Assembly: GCA_009801085.1 (NCBI GenBank)
Contig: VNWV01000001.1
Span: 6,758,001 to 6,822,000, forward strand
DNA length: 64,000 nucleotides
Origin: Lasiodiplodia sp. COLG20
Lineage: Eukaryota; Ascomycota; Dothideomycetes; Botryosphaeriales; Botryosphaeriaceae
Direction of reading: 5' to 3'
Below are positions 11,933 through 23,041 of this stretch, in pieces. The notes below the pieces were generated by a model. It saw nothing but the letters and a program-made list of their open reading frames with translations, did not search any database and was not told the DNA's origin. The position numbers and the translations under genes are program-made. Every line of letters starts with the position of its first letter. The first letter of the stretch is position 1.

Positions 11933-13249
11933 ATGGCTTCACAGGGTTCGACCATTCTCTTCAACGGGGAAGGTGATATAGTAGCTGAGTAGGTCTACAA
12001 TCACTTCCCGCGTCCGACACACGCTGATGTAGAAGCATCTGGTTTGTCCACGGACTTCGAGGCGATGCCATCGGGACATGGAGCAAAGGTATCTATCCGT
12101 CTTGAGTTGTCATACATCATTTCAGTCGCCAACTTTGTAAAACGGTGCACAGGAGACACATGTTGGCCACGCGACTTCTTGAAGCACGACATCCGCAATG
12201 TGCGCATCTTTACCTGGGGCTACGACTCCTCAGCCTTGAGAGCCACCGCATCTGCAAGCCAGGCCAGCATATTCGGACACTCGGAGAACTTTCTGAACGA
12301 TATAGCTCGTACAAGGCGAACAGATGATGAGGTAAGGGGAGGAGCGAATGCTTCGATAGACAGGGCTGATTTCCGGACTGATTAGGAGGGGCGTCTGCTC
12401 ATGTTTATCGGCCACAGCCTTGGGGGCTTGGTCATCTAAGAGGTAAATCCAAAGACCAATTTGCACACTCCGAGTATACTGATAGCTCTACTCCAGGCTT
12501 TGATCCGTGCTTCCGAATACTTGCACAATCAGCAGGACGAAGAGCTTGGAGCCATTTTCAGTTGCACCAAGTTTGCTGTAAGTGAAATAGATCACTTATA
12601 TATTGTACTGATAATGACGATATCGGATGAAGATGTTTCTCGGGACACCGCATCGCGGTAGCACAAAGGCTGATTTCGCACGTCTTGTGTCCAACGTGGC
12701 CAAATCGGTCCTTCAAAGACCAAACGACAAAATCATTCGCGTACTTGCTGAAAGTTCTGATGTACTTGAGCATCAGCGCCGCTCTTTCGCGTCGATCAGC
12801 AAGGAAATGACCCTTGTTTGTATGTGCGAGGAGAAGCCCACTGAGATAGGCATAGTAAGGAATCGCAGACAAATTTTCACGACAAAACTAACTGATCAAT
12901 CTTACAGATTGTACCAGAACACTCTGCCACCATTGATGGCTTCTCGGTGCAATTCGCAAGTATTCCGGCAGACCATATGAGCATGGCTCGCTTTGAAGCG
13001 CGTTCAGATATAGGATATCAGCGAGTTTCGGGTTTCATCGCCAAGTTCCTTCGCAAAGTTGAGAAAGACCTCGCGAACGGTGAGCAGCGCCCCCAACCTT
13101 TTTCACAACATGACCAAAGACGATCAACCATACCCGAAAGCTCTCAAGGCACTCTTCTGCCTCCAAGGCTCCTGGATGCCCCTGACACAAAAGTTGAAGG
13201 TTCAATCGTAGGGAATCAGAGTCCTATGGAGTTGGAAGAGGTTGAATGA
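11933..13249 (+). pseudogene. Decayed alpha/beta-hydrolase head of the second NLR
   Basis: These are remains of the PGAP1/DUF676-like serine hydrolase domain often found at the N-terminus of fungal NACHT proteins. Exon pieces that still join in phase are: up to 12088 (VHGLRGDAIGTWSK), 12153-12331 (CWPRDFLK, IFTWGYD), 12386-12442 (FIGHSLGGLVI), 12497-12577, 12633-12854 (FLGTPHRGS) and 12908 onward. They carry the family's HG loop, nucleophile elbow GHSLGG and GTPHRGS. Damage: the frame from ATG 11933 meets TAG at 11990-11992 although the codons on both sides read like one domain; a base is missing near 12030 just before the VHGL loop; and TAA at 12437-12439 replaces a codon directly after GHSLGGLVI. 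The link from here (stop at 13247) to the NACHT frame is also unclear. No GT-AG choice that I tried removes both stops. Confidence 0.7.
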
Positions 13250-13404
13250 CGCTTGATTAGTCGTCGAAATGATTCATGAAATTTATTTTATGCTGCACTT
13301 TAATTTTGCTGATACATGTGAATTTGCCAGCACGTCAAACAATCATAGAGGCCAAAACACAGCGTTAGTGATCATTTCTAGTGTTCCCACTACCCCTGTA
13401 TTAA

Positions 13405-16400
13405 CTGACCCTAGATATCCTTGAAACGCTTCGTTTCCCAGAGATTGACTATCGGGAGAACACTATAGAGGAGGCATACAAAAAAACGTATGAGTGGCTC
13501 CTAGATACGTCAGCTGCAGAAGCACGCGACAGAGAATATAACCAGCACAGCCTTACGAGCTTCTCAGGAAAACATGCCGAAGCGGAGAGGAAGTTCGTGC
13601 ACTGGCTACGAAGTACCGACCAGAAAAACCAAATCATGTGGATAACCGGCAAGGCTGCTTGTGGAAAATCGACACTTATGAAATTCTTATACACGAATCA
13701 GCACGTTAAAAATCATTTGCAACATTGGTCGCACAACAAACCACTGATTTTGGCTGGTTATTTCTTCTTCGACCGAGGACTAAGCCCACTTCAAAAGTCC
13801 CGAGATGGGTTACTCCGCTCCTTGCTGTACCAAATCTTATCTGTGCGACACCATCTCATTCCCGAAGTCTTTTGTTCTCAATGGAATGACGAGGACTTAT
13901 GGCAGGAGAGACCTTGGATACAGAGCAAAGTCATCATTCGGAGAGGATTGAAGCTGCACTGGCCAGACTTGAAAGAGGCATTTGAAGCGGCGCTGAAGAG
14001 GCTAGATCAAGAGTGCATTTGCGTTTTCGTTGACGGGCTTGACGAGTACCGGAAATCCAACGATGAACAGTTTTACGCCACGTTTCTGAACGAAGTTCCC
14101 AGATCCGCACCACACCTCAACATTGCTCCCAGAGGCCATGGAGAACTGGCACAGCTATTCAAATCATATGCACAGTACCCTCATGTCAAGCTGTGTTTGT
14201 CAAGCCGCCCAGTCAACGCCTTCGAAGATGCGTTCGTTGAACAGCCAACCATCAGGTTAGAGCAACTCACCTCCGGCGATATCAGACAATACGTTTCCGA
14301 CAGCTTTAACTCGCATCCTCTTCTGATTCCTACTCTTGGAGGCCAAGACGATCAAGCGGAGCAAACACTCATTGATAACATAGTGAAAAAGTCAAGTGGT
14401 GTATTTTTGTGGGTGAAATTGGTTATCAGGCGGCTTCTGGATGGTCTTGAAGACCGAAACTATTTGGATGAGATGCAAGATATCTTGGACGAGCTACCAC
14501 CAGAGCTCGGAGGACCAGATGGTCTCTACATGTTGATGCTCAGGGACATCAAACCTTCTCTACGCGCACAGGGCCTCAACCTGCTGAGAATAGTTCTCGA
14601 GGCTATACATCCGCTAACAGCAGTTGCTCTTCATTTCGCTGAATGCGGCCCTGCTGCTGCCATCTCCGCCCCTATCAAACCATTTTCTTCAGACCAGTTG
14701 GAAGAGATCGCAAAATTCATGGGAGGCCGCTTGAAGAGCCGATGCAGTGGCCTTCTGGAGATTCAGCCGAATCCAAATGATGACAGTTCCGCGCTTTCTT
14801 TCATGGTATACTCATCAAATAGGCCACCACTTCACGAATCTCATATCCTCACCGAGGATGTTGTTCAGTTCATCCATCAAACGGCGAAAGAGTTCGTTGA
14901 AACCATGGACCAATGGGACGAAACTCATGAGTGGACCGAATATACTGCATCACTGGAACCATTCGTGCCTCTACTTACATCTTGCATCTTTCGCCTGAAG
15001 CGCATCGGCGTCACAGATTGTTCAATCGATATTTGGGGCGCTGTTCAAGATGCAATGAAGTACGCTTCGAAGGCCGAAAAGGCCACGCGCGTCCCGCAAA
15101 CAGATCTGTTGGATACCTTGGATAAGACAATGTATTCAATATGGCAAGATCAAATCATGGCCGCCAGTGGTGTCAAAGGCCTAGATGACGCTTGGTGGTC
15201 GACCTACCCCAATGTCCAAAGTATCTTGGACTCCTTTCATTGGATGACCTGGTATATATGGAACTGGAATCACACACACTTCGTGAAAAGCATACCTCGC
15301 ATGGACAACTTCATCGCACTTGCTGTGGACGCCGGGCTTACCCTTTACGTGGACGAGAAATTGAGGACCGGGGATGTCCGGTTGGAAGAAAAGCGCGGGC
15401 AATCCTTACTTGCTCATGCATTGAAACCGTGCCTTGGAACTCATGAACAGGATTGGGCAAATCAAAATATTGAAGACGTGTGTGTATACCCACGAGAAGA
15501 CACAGCAAAAGTCCTTCTCAAGTACAGAGCAAGCCTCTTCCAGCTAAATCCAAACGGTTCAACCACCTGGTACGAATTTACTCGCTGCGGTATAGACCTT
15601 AGTACAATATCACCTGCTGAGATGGAAAAGGAAACTATAATCCAGTACTGCGAAATCTGGTCAAAGACATTACTATTCCTCTTGGAAGTCACACAGCCGC
15701 ACTCCCACGAATTAGCCGCCTTATTTCAGCAGCGCTCTCATGAGGCCACCTCCGTGTCTTACAGCATACTTTCGAGTCTTCGGCACTGCAAATCAGAGCA
15801 AACAAAGGTGGTCAACATCATGCAGGCCGCGGGTGCGCAGCTGTTTCTAGGTGAAAAGGAAAGGCTACAGCCTATACTATGCAGGGAAGCCTCCAGAAGG
15901 CTTAACGCAATTACAGAAGTACCGAGAAATGGTTTGGTCGATCTGATCCGACCAGCACCGACAAAACCGAGCGTTTCTGAATCCAAAAATGACGATTTCG
16001 AGGTCTACGTTGGCATCCTTCGTCAGCATTTAGACCCTGCCATATCTTATGGAGAACGTTTGACTCAATCTGGAATCCATATACCGCATAGTCAGCCGGC
16101 CAATGCAGGAAAGGGGCGGCTCGATCCCAGGTTGCCCTCCTTGAAGCCAATCCAAACCACGCAGGTCTATCAGCCTGATCACCAAAGGGGGTTCCTGGCG
16201 TCTGGATTTGATAAGAAGCAATTAAACATGCCTTTCCTTAATTCCGCGCAGCCATTGTACGGAAACTATTACACGGAAGGCGGAAATCAACAGACTATTC
16301 CGGTTCCTACCTCTTATGCAGGTCCGTCCACCGGGAACTCCGTGGAAGCCAGGCCATTCCACTTTGGGGCCTATGTTCCTCCACAGATTCATACAACCCC

Positions 16401-16839
16401 ATACCGCCCAATGTTGCAGTTTCCGAATATGCAACCCTACCCTGCATCGATACCCTCATACGCAGCAAATAACCAGGGGTGGAGACCGGCCCAAACGATC
16501 CAACGTCAGCAGCCAATCAACCCATATGCACATGATCATGTCTCAACCCCTTATGCTCCGAATCCGTATGAAACCGGTATTTACACTCCGGATCCGTACG
16601 GAACTGATTTTATTCCGGTCAATGCCAATCCATTTGGGCTTCGGATGACTCCAAACCATCAAATCTACCAGCTCCCTACGATGCAGAGTACTCTTGCAAA
16701 TGATAACGCCACGCCCTTATCTGTTGCAACCACCACCACCTTGGATGCATCGCAAGACCCTTCAAACGCCACAAGGCGTCGAAAACGCCGCCTTGATAGC
16801 TCTGGTGATGCAGATACTTTGTCCAGGAAAAGGCGGTGA
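13405..16839 (+). CDS. NACHT module and disordered tail of the second NLR (5' end uncertain)
   Basis: This long open frame of about 1145 codons begins after an in-frame stop at 13402; a likely acceptor AG lies at 13413-13414. It opens with a NACHT-proximal motif (ETLRFPEIDYREN, YEWLLD) and continues with Walker A GKAACGKST at 13648-13674, Walker B VFVDGLDEY near 14020-14050, a CLSSRP sensor and GVFLWVKLVIRRLLDGL. This resembles fungal NACHT proteins with a DUF7791-like region. No ATG precedes Walker A; the first is two codons before the WITGKAACGKST block (13636). It therefore needs upstream exons, and those are decayed (11933-13249). The last 300 or so residues are rich in P, Q, Y and N, with no ankyrin, WD40 or TPR repeats, and end in a bipartite-looking basic stretch (RRRKRR ... 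SRKRR) suggesting nuclear import. The absence of stops suggests recent decay of the head or retained use. Confidence 0.75.
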   Translation: MTLDILETLRFPEIDYRENTIEEAYKKTYEWLLDTSAAEARDREYNQHSLTSFSGKHAEAERKFVHWLRSTDQKNQIMWITGKAACGKSTLMKFLYTNQHVKNHLQHWSHNKPLILAGYFFFDRGLSPLQKSRDGLLRSLLYQILSVRHHLIPEVFCSQWNDEDLWQERPWIQSKVIIRRGLKLHWPDLKEAFEAALKRLDQECICVFVDGLDEYRKSNDEQFYATFLNEVPRSAPHLNIAPRGHGELAQLFKSYAQYPHVKLCLSSRPVNAFEDAFVEQPTIRLEQLTSGDIRQYVSDSFNSHPLLIPTLGGQDDQAEQTLIDNIVKKSSGVFLWVKLVIRRLLDGLEDRNYLDEMQDILDELPPELGGPDGLYMLMLRDIKPSLRAQGLNLLRIVLEAIHPLTAVALHFAECGPAAAISAPIKPFSSDQLEEIAKFMGGRLKSRCSGLLEIQPNPNDDSSALSFMVYSSNRPPLHESHILTEDVVQFIHQTAKEFVETMDQWDETHEWTEYTASLEPFVPLLTSCIFRLKRIGVTDCSIDIWGAVQDAMKYASKAEKATRVPQTDLLDTLDKTMYSIWQDQIMAASGVKGLDDAWWSTYPNVQSILDSFHWMTWYIWNWNHTHFVKSIPRMDNFIALAVDAGLTLYVDEKLRTGDVRLEEKRGQSLLAHALKPCLGTHEQDWANQNIEDVCVYPREDTAKVLLKYRASLFQLNPNGSTTWYEFTRCGIDLSTISPAEMEKETIIQYCEIWSKTLLFLLEVTQPHSHELAALFQQRSHEATSVSYSILSSLRHCKSEQTKVVNIMQAAGAQLFLGEKERLQPILCREASRRLNAITEVPRNGLVDLIRPAPTKPSVSESKNDDFEVYVGILRQHLDPAISYGERLTQSGIHIPHSQPANAGKGRLDPRLPSLKPIQTTQVYQPDHQRGFLASGFDKKQLNMPFLNSAQPLYGNYYTEGGNQQTIPVPTSYAGPSTGNSVEARPFHFGAYVPPQIHTTPYRPMLQFPNMQPYPASIPSYAANNQGWRPAQTIQRQQPINPYAHDHVSTPYAPNPYETGIYTPDPYGTDFIPVNANPFGLRMTPNHQIYQLPTMQSTLANDNATPLSVATTTTLDASQDPSNATRRRKRRLDSSGDADTLSRKRR

Positions 16840-17175
16840 AGGAATTCCGAGATGACTGAATATGCTTTGGTGGGGACAGAGATAGCTCCATTTCGATGGT
16901 TCATGTTAAGAAAATTCGGCTTTGTAGTTTGGAATGGATGTTGCCAAACCTGTTTGTCAAGACTAAGTCTCCGTTCATTGCACTACGTACGTGAAGCTAG
17001 AACTTGAAGAAAAGAGAGGGAAAGGAGAAAAGAAGAGCTTACGCACAGCAATTCAATCCGCCAAGGATCGTCAAATTATTCCAAGCTTAGTCTCTAGGAC
17101 GGCTTTTCTCATCCGGATCATGCATGGCTAAGTTGGGTGGTACCGCGCTGGAGAGTATAGGAAAATTTGAGACTG
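16840..17175. other. Convergent intergenic region
   Basis: The 336 bases between the second NLR and the DHA1 transporter, which converge here, probably hold both 3' UTRs. No gene is seen. Confidence 0.6.
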
Positions 17176-18768
17176 TTATGCTGCCTGATCACGACCACGA
17201 GAGATTCTTCGAGTCCTCCATGACATCCCTTTCTTCCGAAGCAGAAACACAGCAGCAGCGCCACAGACGCCACTCCAAATGCCCAAGAAAGTAAAGTACC
17301 ATCCCAAGCCCACAGCCTCAAGCAAAGGCTGCAAAATGGCAACACCAGTAGCAGCCATGGCGCAACGAAGCATGCTCGCCGTCGCCGCGGCCGTGCTAGG
17401 GCTCTCGGAGAACAAGTCGACCAGAAGCGTGTTGTAAATAGTATAGAAGCAGGTCCCCCAAAACCCCTGCACGAACTGGAGAATGAGCGGCACGGAAACG
17501 TGGACGTGGATGCTGACTGCCCATCCGTAGCCCACGAGCGTGGCGGTGGAGACGAGGAGAAGCCAGAAGCTTCCGCGGGATCTGGCCTTCTCGATCGGGA
17601 AATCATCGATGTTGTTTCTCGACGTCGGATCCGGCGTCCAGCCAATCTTCTGTGCCGTCACTTTGAAGTTGAGATCCATGAGCTTGCCGTTGCAGTAGCT
17701 GCCTATGATTATTCCCGCCCCGCGAGGCAGGTATGCCAGCCCTGTTTGAAGCTCGTTGAACGAGTATATGTCCTTGAATATGGCAGGCACCGCGGCTACA
17801 AGGGTGTAGTCAACCGTGTAGAACGAGCCGTGCATCCAAAGCGCCAGAAAGGTATCCAGGTGGAAAATGATGCGCAAACATGTCAGAGGGTTGGTAACGC
17901 GGCAACACTCAAGGAAGGACTTCTTGTGCTGAGGGGGATGAATGCTGCTGGACTCAGTGTTTCCACCAGCACTACTTCCTTTTTTCATGAATTTCAGCAG
18001 CCGTCTCCACCAGCACTTCTCCCAAAACTCTTGCGACGGCACTCCCTGATTCGCAGCAACAGCATTCAGCGTTTCCGGAAGTAGCAAGCCAATGCAGAAC
18101 CAGAGCGCCACCCCAACAACAACGAGCGTCCAGAAGACCCACGCAAACCCACCGCTCCGGTACGCCACCCATCCGCCCACCACCGGCCCCACGCAGGCGC
18201 CAAGGTTGAGCGCCATTCCCACGGGGCCCATAATCCGCCCCCGCTCGCCAGGCACGCACACATCCGCAACAACACCATAGCTGACAGCGTACGCAGCACT
18301 AGCGCCGAGACTCTGGAAGGCGCGCAGGACGAGCAGCGCAGCGTAGCTGTTTTGGTTGAGCGCCAGGCCGAGGTTGCTGAATGTGTAGAGGGCCAGCGTG
18401 AAGAGGTAGACGGGACGACGGCCGAGCGTGTCGGAGAGCGGGCCGAAGAAGGCGGGCGAGAGCGCCTGGAAGACGACGTAGAGTGTGATGGTGAGGTTGA
18501 TGGCCTGGGCCGAGGTGTGGAAGTGCGCGCGGAGGAGCGGCAGGAGCGGGAAGTAGATGGTGGCGGTTAGCGGGGAGGTGGTTGTTGCGAAGCCGATGAG
18601 GAGCATGAGTTGGAGTTTTCGGCTGCGGCTGAGTGATTCGTATAGTGATGGTTGGTTGGCTGGGCTGGTGGTTGGTGGTGATGTTGTTGTTTCTGTGCAT
18701 GTGGTGGCAGCTTTGGCGGGAGGTATTGGCGACACATTGTTGTCTTTTTCATCTGGTCTCTTTTCCAT
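17176..18768 (-). CDS. MFS transporter, DHA1 (drug:H+ antiporter-1) type
   Basis: A single-exon membrane transporter of 530 residues. The start is the first ATG in the frame (18768); the frame is open upstream but has no other ATG. After a cytosolic N-terminus rich in charge and T/P come about 12 membrane segments. Motif A is GPLSDTLGRRPVY between segments 2 and 3, and the antiporter motif C is GACVGPVVGGW in segment 5. A central loop of about 70 residues is basic and serine-rich. DHA1 members export drugs, polyamines, weak acids or secondary metabolites; the substrate here is unknown. No biosynthetic genes lie beside it, so a cluster role is not supported. Confidence 0.9.
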   Translation of the reverse strand: MEKRPDEKDNNVSPIPPAKAATTCTETTTSPPTTSPANQPSLYESLSRSRKLQLMLLIGFATTTSPLTATIYFPLLPLLRAHFHTSAQAINLTITLYVVFQALSPAFFGPLSDTLGRRPVYLFTLALYTFSNLGLALNQNSYAALLVLRAFQSLGASAAYAVSYGVVADVCVPGERGRIMGPVGMALNLGACVGPVVGGWVAYRSGGFAWVFWTLVVVGVALWFCIGLLLPETLNAVAANQGVPSQEFWEKCWWRRLLKFMKKGSSAGGNTESSSIHPPQHKKSFLECCRVTNPLTCLRIIFHLDTFLALWMHGSFYTVDYTLVAAVPAIFKDIYSFNELQTGLAYLPRGAGIIIGSYCNGKLMDLNFKVTAQKIGWTPDPTSRNNIDDFPIEKARSRGSFWLLLVSTATLVGYGWAVSIHVHVSVPLILQFVQGFWGTCFYTIYNTLLVDLFSESPSTAAATASMLRCAMAATGVAILQPLLEAVGLGWYFTFLGIWSGVCGAAAVFLLRKKGMSWRTRRISRGRDQAA

Positions 18769-19126
18769 GGCGACGGGACCTTTCACGCGTGGCTGGGTAA
18801 GGACAGACTTCAATCGATCATGAACGGTTGTTGCGATGTGGAGTACCCGCACCTTCCCCGCTTGGAGTAAAGAACCCCACTTTTGCTATATGTGAGCTGC
18901 ATATACAGTAGTAGTTAGAATGGGCCTGGCTGTAGAATTGACATCACGCTGACGTAGAACCAAATTTTATTCCCCAAGCCAAATATAATACGTACACTTG
19001 ACAAAACCAATATTTTATCTGAAGTTCGGCTCCTTCTTTAACGTTTCACAGCTCATAAGAAACGGATACTACTGCTTCCATGTACAATATCTACTAATAC
19101 ATTAACGCAACAGGCAAAAGTGAATT
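18769..19126. other. Intergenic: promoter side of the DHA1 transporter
   Basis: The 358 bases between the transporter start and the 3' end of the kinase-like gene (both minus strand) are A/T-rich at 18960-19030. They should hold the transporter promoter and the kinase 3' UTR. No gene is seen. Confidence 0.5.
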
Positions 19127-20279
19127 TCAGGCCACGGTGTGGTCCCGCTCCGCTGACAAAGAGACCTTTTCATCCGCTGAAAGCCTCACAGGGCCTTCCC
19201 CATTAGGAAACGGCGCATATTTGTCGATGAGATAGTACATGTCCTCGTAAGCACTGGTCAAAAGTTAGTAAGTGAGATAAAATTTTGTACAGGTATACCT
19301 TCCTCTGGCGCACGGCCTTGCCCTGGTTCATGTGATTGACAGAATAAATGACGTTGTAGTAGACGCAATACATGCGATTCCTGTCATCCCATTCTTCCTT
19401 TGGCTCGCTCGGGCCGAAATATTGCAGGTACGTTCTGGTATATACCTCGTTGTGAATGTTATTGTAAGGGCACCTCCAGTCTCCGATTTCCATTTCGTTG
19501 TGAGCAAAGAATGATGCGCCGTCGAAAATGTAGATGTCGCCAGTCTCATTCGATGTTCCTATGTTACCTTCCCAGAGATCGCCGTGGATCAAGCATGGCT
19601 TGATGCTTCTTCCATAAGACTCGAGGGCGCCAATCAGTCTTGGAATGACACGGTTCAAAATTCTATGCCCAACTTGGTCCAACTCCTCCCAATGCCCATT
19701 GGCCTTCACGTCAAGCTGCATGACATGATGCAGCATCTTGGTGAAGCACGCGGTCCAGCTGGCGTCCCAGCCCACATCCTGGGACGAGTGACCCTGGTAG
19801 GTGTTGATGTGAAAACCGAACATGCCGGTAGGGGAGACGCTGTCACGGTGCAAGAGCGCAAGCTTTTTGCAAAACTGATTCGGCTCCGGGACCCCAACTC
19901 TCATGTCAATGAACTGAGAAAGAAGAAAATACGTCTGTGGCTCTTTGGTGCGAAACTCGCCCCACGATTGAGGTTTTGGCGCGAAGTCAGGTGCAGCCGC
20001 GTGGAGTGCCGACATGGCGTGGAATTCGCCTTCCATGAAGGCACGACCAGAGTCTTCGCTGGCGCATTTCAGAAAATAACGTTCTGTAGAGCCTCCGGGC
20101 AACTCGACTTGTAGGCAAGCTGTAATAGTCCAGTCCGACTTTCCGAACGGGACGACTGAGAGGATCTTTGTTCCGGCAGGAAACTTTGAGATAACCTCCG
20201 GATCGAGAGGAAATCCTCTTGGCGGAGAAAACGAGTTCGGAGGGACTCGATTAAGCAATTCGTGTACCGCCTCACTCAT
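19127..20279 (-). CDS. Fructosamine/ketosamine-3-kinase-like protein
   Basis: Members of this aminoglycoside-phosphotransferase-fold family phosphorylate sugar-amine adducts on proteins so that the adduct falls off (deglycation). The start is ATG 20279. The N-lobe has YFLKCASED, with a likely ATP-site lysine, and GEFHAMSALH. The C-lobe has the catalytic loop PCLIHGDLWEGNIG and the metal-binding block IFDGASFFAHNEMEIGDWR. A short intron near the 3' end is needed to reach the family-like C-terminus AYEDMYYLIDKYAPFPNG. The donor GTACAA at 19291 with the acceptor ending at 19254 restores that phase but gives only 37-38 bases; a CTAAC branch site sits well. Unspliced, the frame also reads through to a stop at 19203, giving a different tail. 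About 370 residues are expected. The true substrate in fungi is not established. Confidence 0.85.
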
Positions 20280-23041
20280 GGTAGTGATATAGATGTCAAG
20301 AGACAAGCAACGTCTTACTGGCGTCCTACGATGCACCACATTAGTGCCCCTGATTTTGCCTTCAAAAATATTCTCCTACTCACAGGAATGAAGTAGGGTT
20401 GGGGAAGAGCGAGTGCTGTTCGCAATGTAGGAAACTTTAGACAAACTTATGCTATCGAAGAAGCATTATCTCCAAAAGATGGGGCGTTTCACAACAGCAG
20501 CTGAGCTATTCGTAGAAGCCTTTGATTCCAAGGGGTCAGCGAGAGCGGGGTCACTCGGGACGTGCCTGGATCTTTTCCGAGATTGGTTCGCCCCACTAGT
20601 GGTCTTTGCAGTGCTCATTTGTAATTGGCCTGTTGTTTCCGCGGCTCATCTATTTCAGTGCGCTCTTCCAACAGTCAATGCCCCCATGTCATATCATTCA
20701 TTTATAGCCCTGTAGTGTTCCTGACTCGTCTTTCATCTCAGTCAGCAGAAAACACGCACAAAAGCTTTTTTTTACTCTAATGAAGTTCCTCAATTCTTCT
20801 TAAACGTCCTGAAGGGATGCCTGGTAAAGTAATTTGATATAACAGGTATGAAACATTGTTCCTAAGACTGGTCAACCGGAGCACGTCTCCTCTCGTCTTT
20901 CATGCTTGCTTGGTATAGAAAGAAAAGTACACCTCATCGAAGCGGCCCACATCCGCGAAGACTCGGGTTGCCGAAGTGTTAGAAAAATGTACAGCCATGC
21001 AATCGTGAATTTCCATTCCAAATTCGAACAGGTAGCACGACAGGACCGGATGTTAGAAGCATTTCGGAGTGAAATGGCCCAGCGATACCGATTTCGGGTC
21101 TCTAGTGACAGTCCCGGAGATGAGATGATACGAACAACGAAATGTCTTTTTCCAGATGGAAGTAGTAATTTGTTTTATGAGTCTTCACCGGAGAACTTTT
21201 CTTCAACCCGGGAAAAGACCGCTACCTTCCGTGTCCCCCGTAATTGTGGATCATATTGACCGTAGAACTCTTTACGTCATTACTGAAACAGCCGCGGGGT
21301 CCAAATTTATAAATAATTTTGACTGTTCAGGGCCCTGGATAGGAAGACAAATTCTTCGGAATCTATTCAAGGGCCTCGATTTCGCGATCAGTTAGAGCCG
21401 AACGTGGTGAGTTGAGCCGAACCATCCTGACAAAAGTTAGCCTGACAGGCAGTTCACGAGTATGTAGTTGGCAACACAACGATTAGTTTCGTGCAAGAAC
21501 AGGGTAATGTAACCTCGTGAACAGAATTCTTGAGCAATTTCCAGGTGGTCAGACGGCTGCCTAATGGCACGTTTGAAGCTGCTGCAGGAACAAGGCAAAC
21601 GTGGGGCGGTTTTGCCATTTGGCGCCATGCATACTGTCGCCTAAATAAAACGTGTCAGCCTTACCAAGCCAGGAAAGCAATTGCAAGACATTCATGTACC
21701 GTCAGATGCAAGGATTATTGGTAGAATACTACTGAAGCCGATCCGTTTTTTCTCCGAGGAGCATGAAAGAGCACACAGAGTCTATAAAATTACATATTGC
21801 TGCATGGGAAACCCACCAGTGGGCTATGCGAGTTATTATCACCTTCTACCCACTGCACATCTTAACGATTACGCCGAGTTCAAGGCCGCCTGATATTAGA
21901 AGCAATGCTGTCCTTTTCGTTCGGTTCTGGAAGAACCCCTTCTACTCCTTACTCTGGAGTGTTACATGCATATGTTGCACCGAAAGACCAGTGCCTACGG
22001 CTGGACTGCCAGAGCCACCCCCTTCGTGTCACCTGTGGGGTCTGCTTGTGTATCATGTGCATGACCGAGTGGCTTTTCGACTACGGAGCAGGAGGCTCGG
22101 ATCGCGTCTATCCGGATTGGTCCTCGCTCCGCCTCCTGTCAGAAGAGCATGCCTCGGTCATCACATGCAACTAATCGGAAGAGCCAGGCGCAATTAAACG
22201 TCCGAGGTGTCCATGGAGACACTCGTTGTCCCCAAACACAGAAAGTTGTTTGACAGAACGGTTGGAGAGCTGCAAGGTGTGGGTTTCCGGCTCGGAGATA
22301 TGTACATTCCTGGTCGAAGTGTTTCATCAGCTTACGCTACTATGTGCGTTCGGCATGCGCAGCCAACAGAGCTATTTGAGAATTGGCAACGGAATGGCGG
22401 GGACCTGGGTAACATGGGGTTCCCAGAATGATACCACCACTATAAGAAGACAGGAAGAATGCCATCTCGAACGCAGAGCCATGGGCTCCGCAGCGAACAC
22501 GTACGTCGCACTTGCCGCCTATGTTAGACCTGGACTCCTTGGCATCCATAAAAAGTTGCGCTGGCACGACTATGAGAAGCTCCTCAAGAGGGTAGATGCA
22601 AAGACATGTGGATAAGCCGGCATAGATAAGCAGCTTTCTGCTGATATCGATGAGTCACTGGGCTTTTCAGCTGGAAATGGAGAGGGCTTATGGTCTTGGA
22701 GCAGATTTTGCGCTAAGAGCTTCTGAGTCTGTACAAGATTGTCAAAACAGCGAAAGTCTTGGACCTGTCGTCAATGTTGGACAGCCACAGAGGAGTAATG
22801 TGCTCGAACTTTTTTCTCTAAAATTAGAATTCCGAAAGAAAATTGATATTCAAGCTTTGAGATTTGAGATTCTTGAAAAGAAGACTGCAATGATTTTCCC
22901 TTTACCCGCTGCGCCATGCCCGTAATTAAAGCCTCCTTGAGGGAAAAGAGTACTAAAATGAACCCAGCTATTGAGGTTCAAGGTGGTGTAGTTAGTGGAT
23001 ATGCCGATCTGTAACAAAACAGTAGTGGTCTGGTCTCAACT
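20280..23041. other. Long stretch without a convincing gene
   Basis: 2.76 kb with scattered short frames on both strands and no recognisable motif. The first part should hold the kinase promoter and the last part the 3' UTR of the membrane-protein gene. Several A/T-rich patches (20750-20850, 21290-21330, 22800-22880) and broken frames suggest old, decayed sequence. Nothing can be assigned. Confidence 0.5.
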
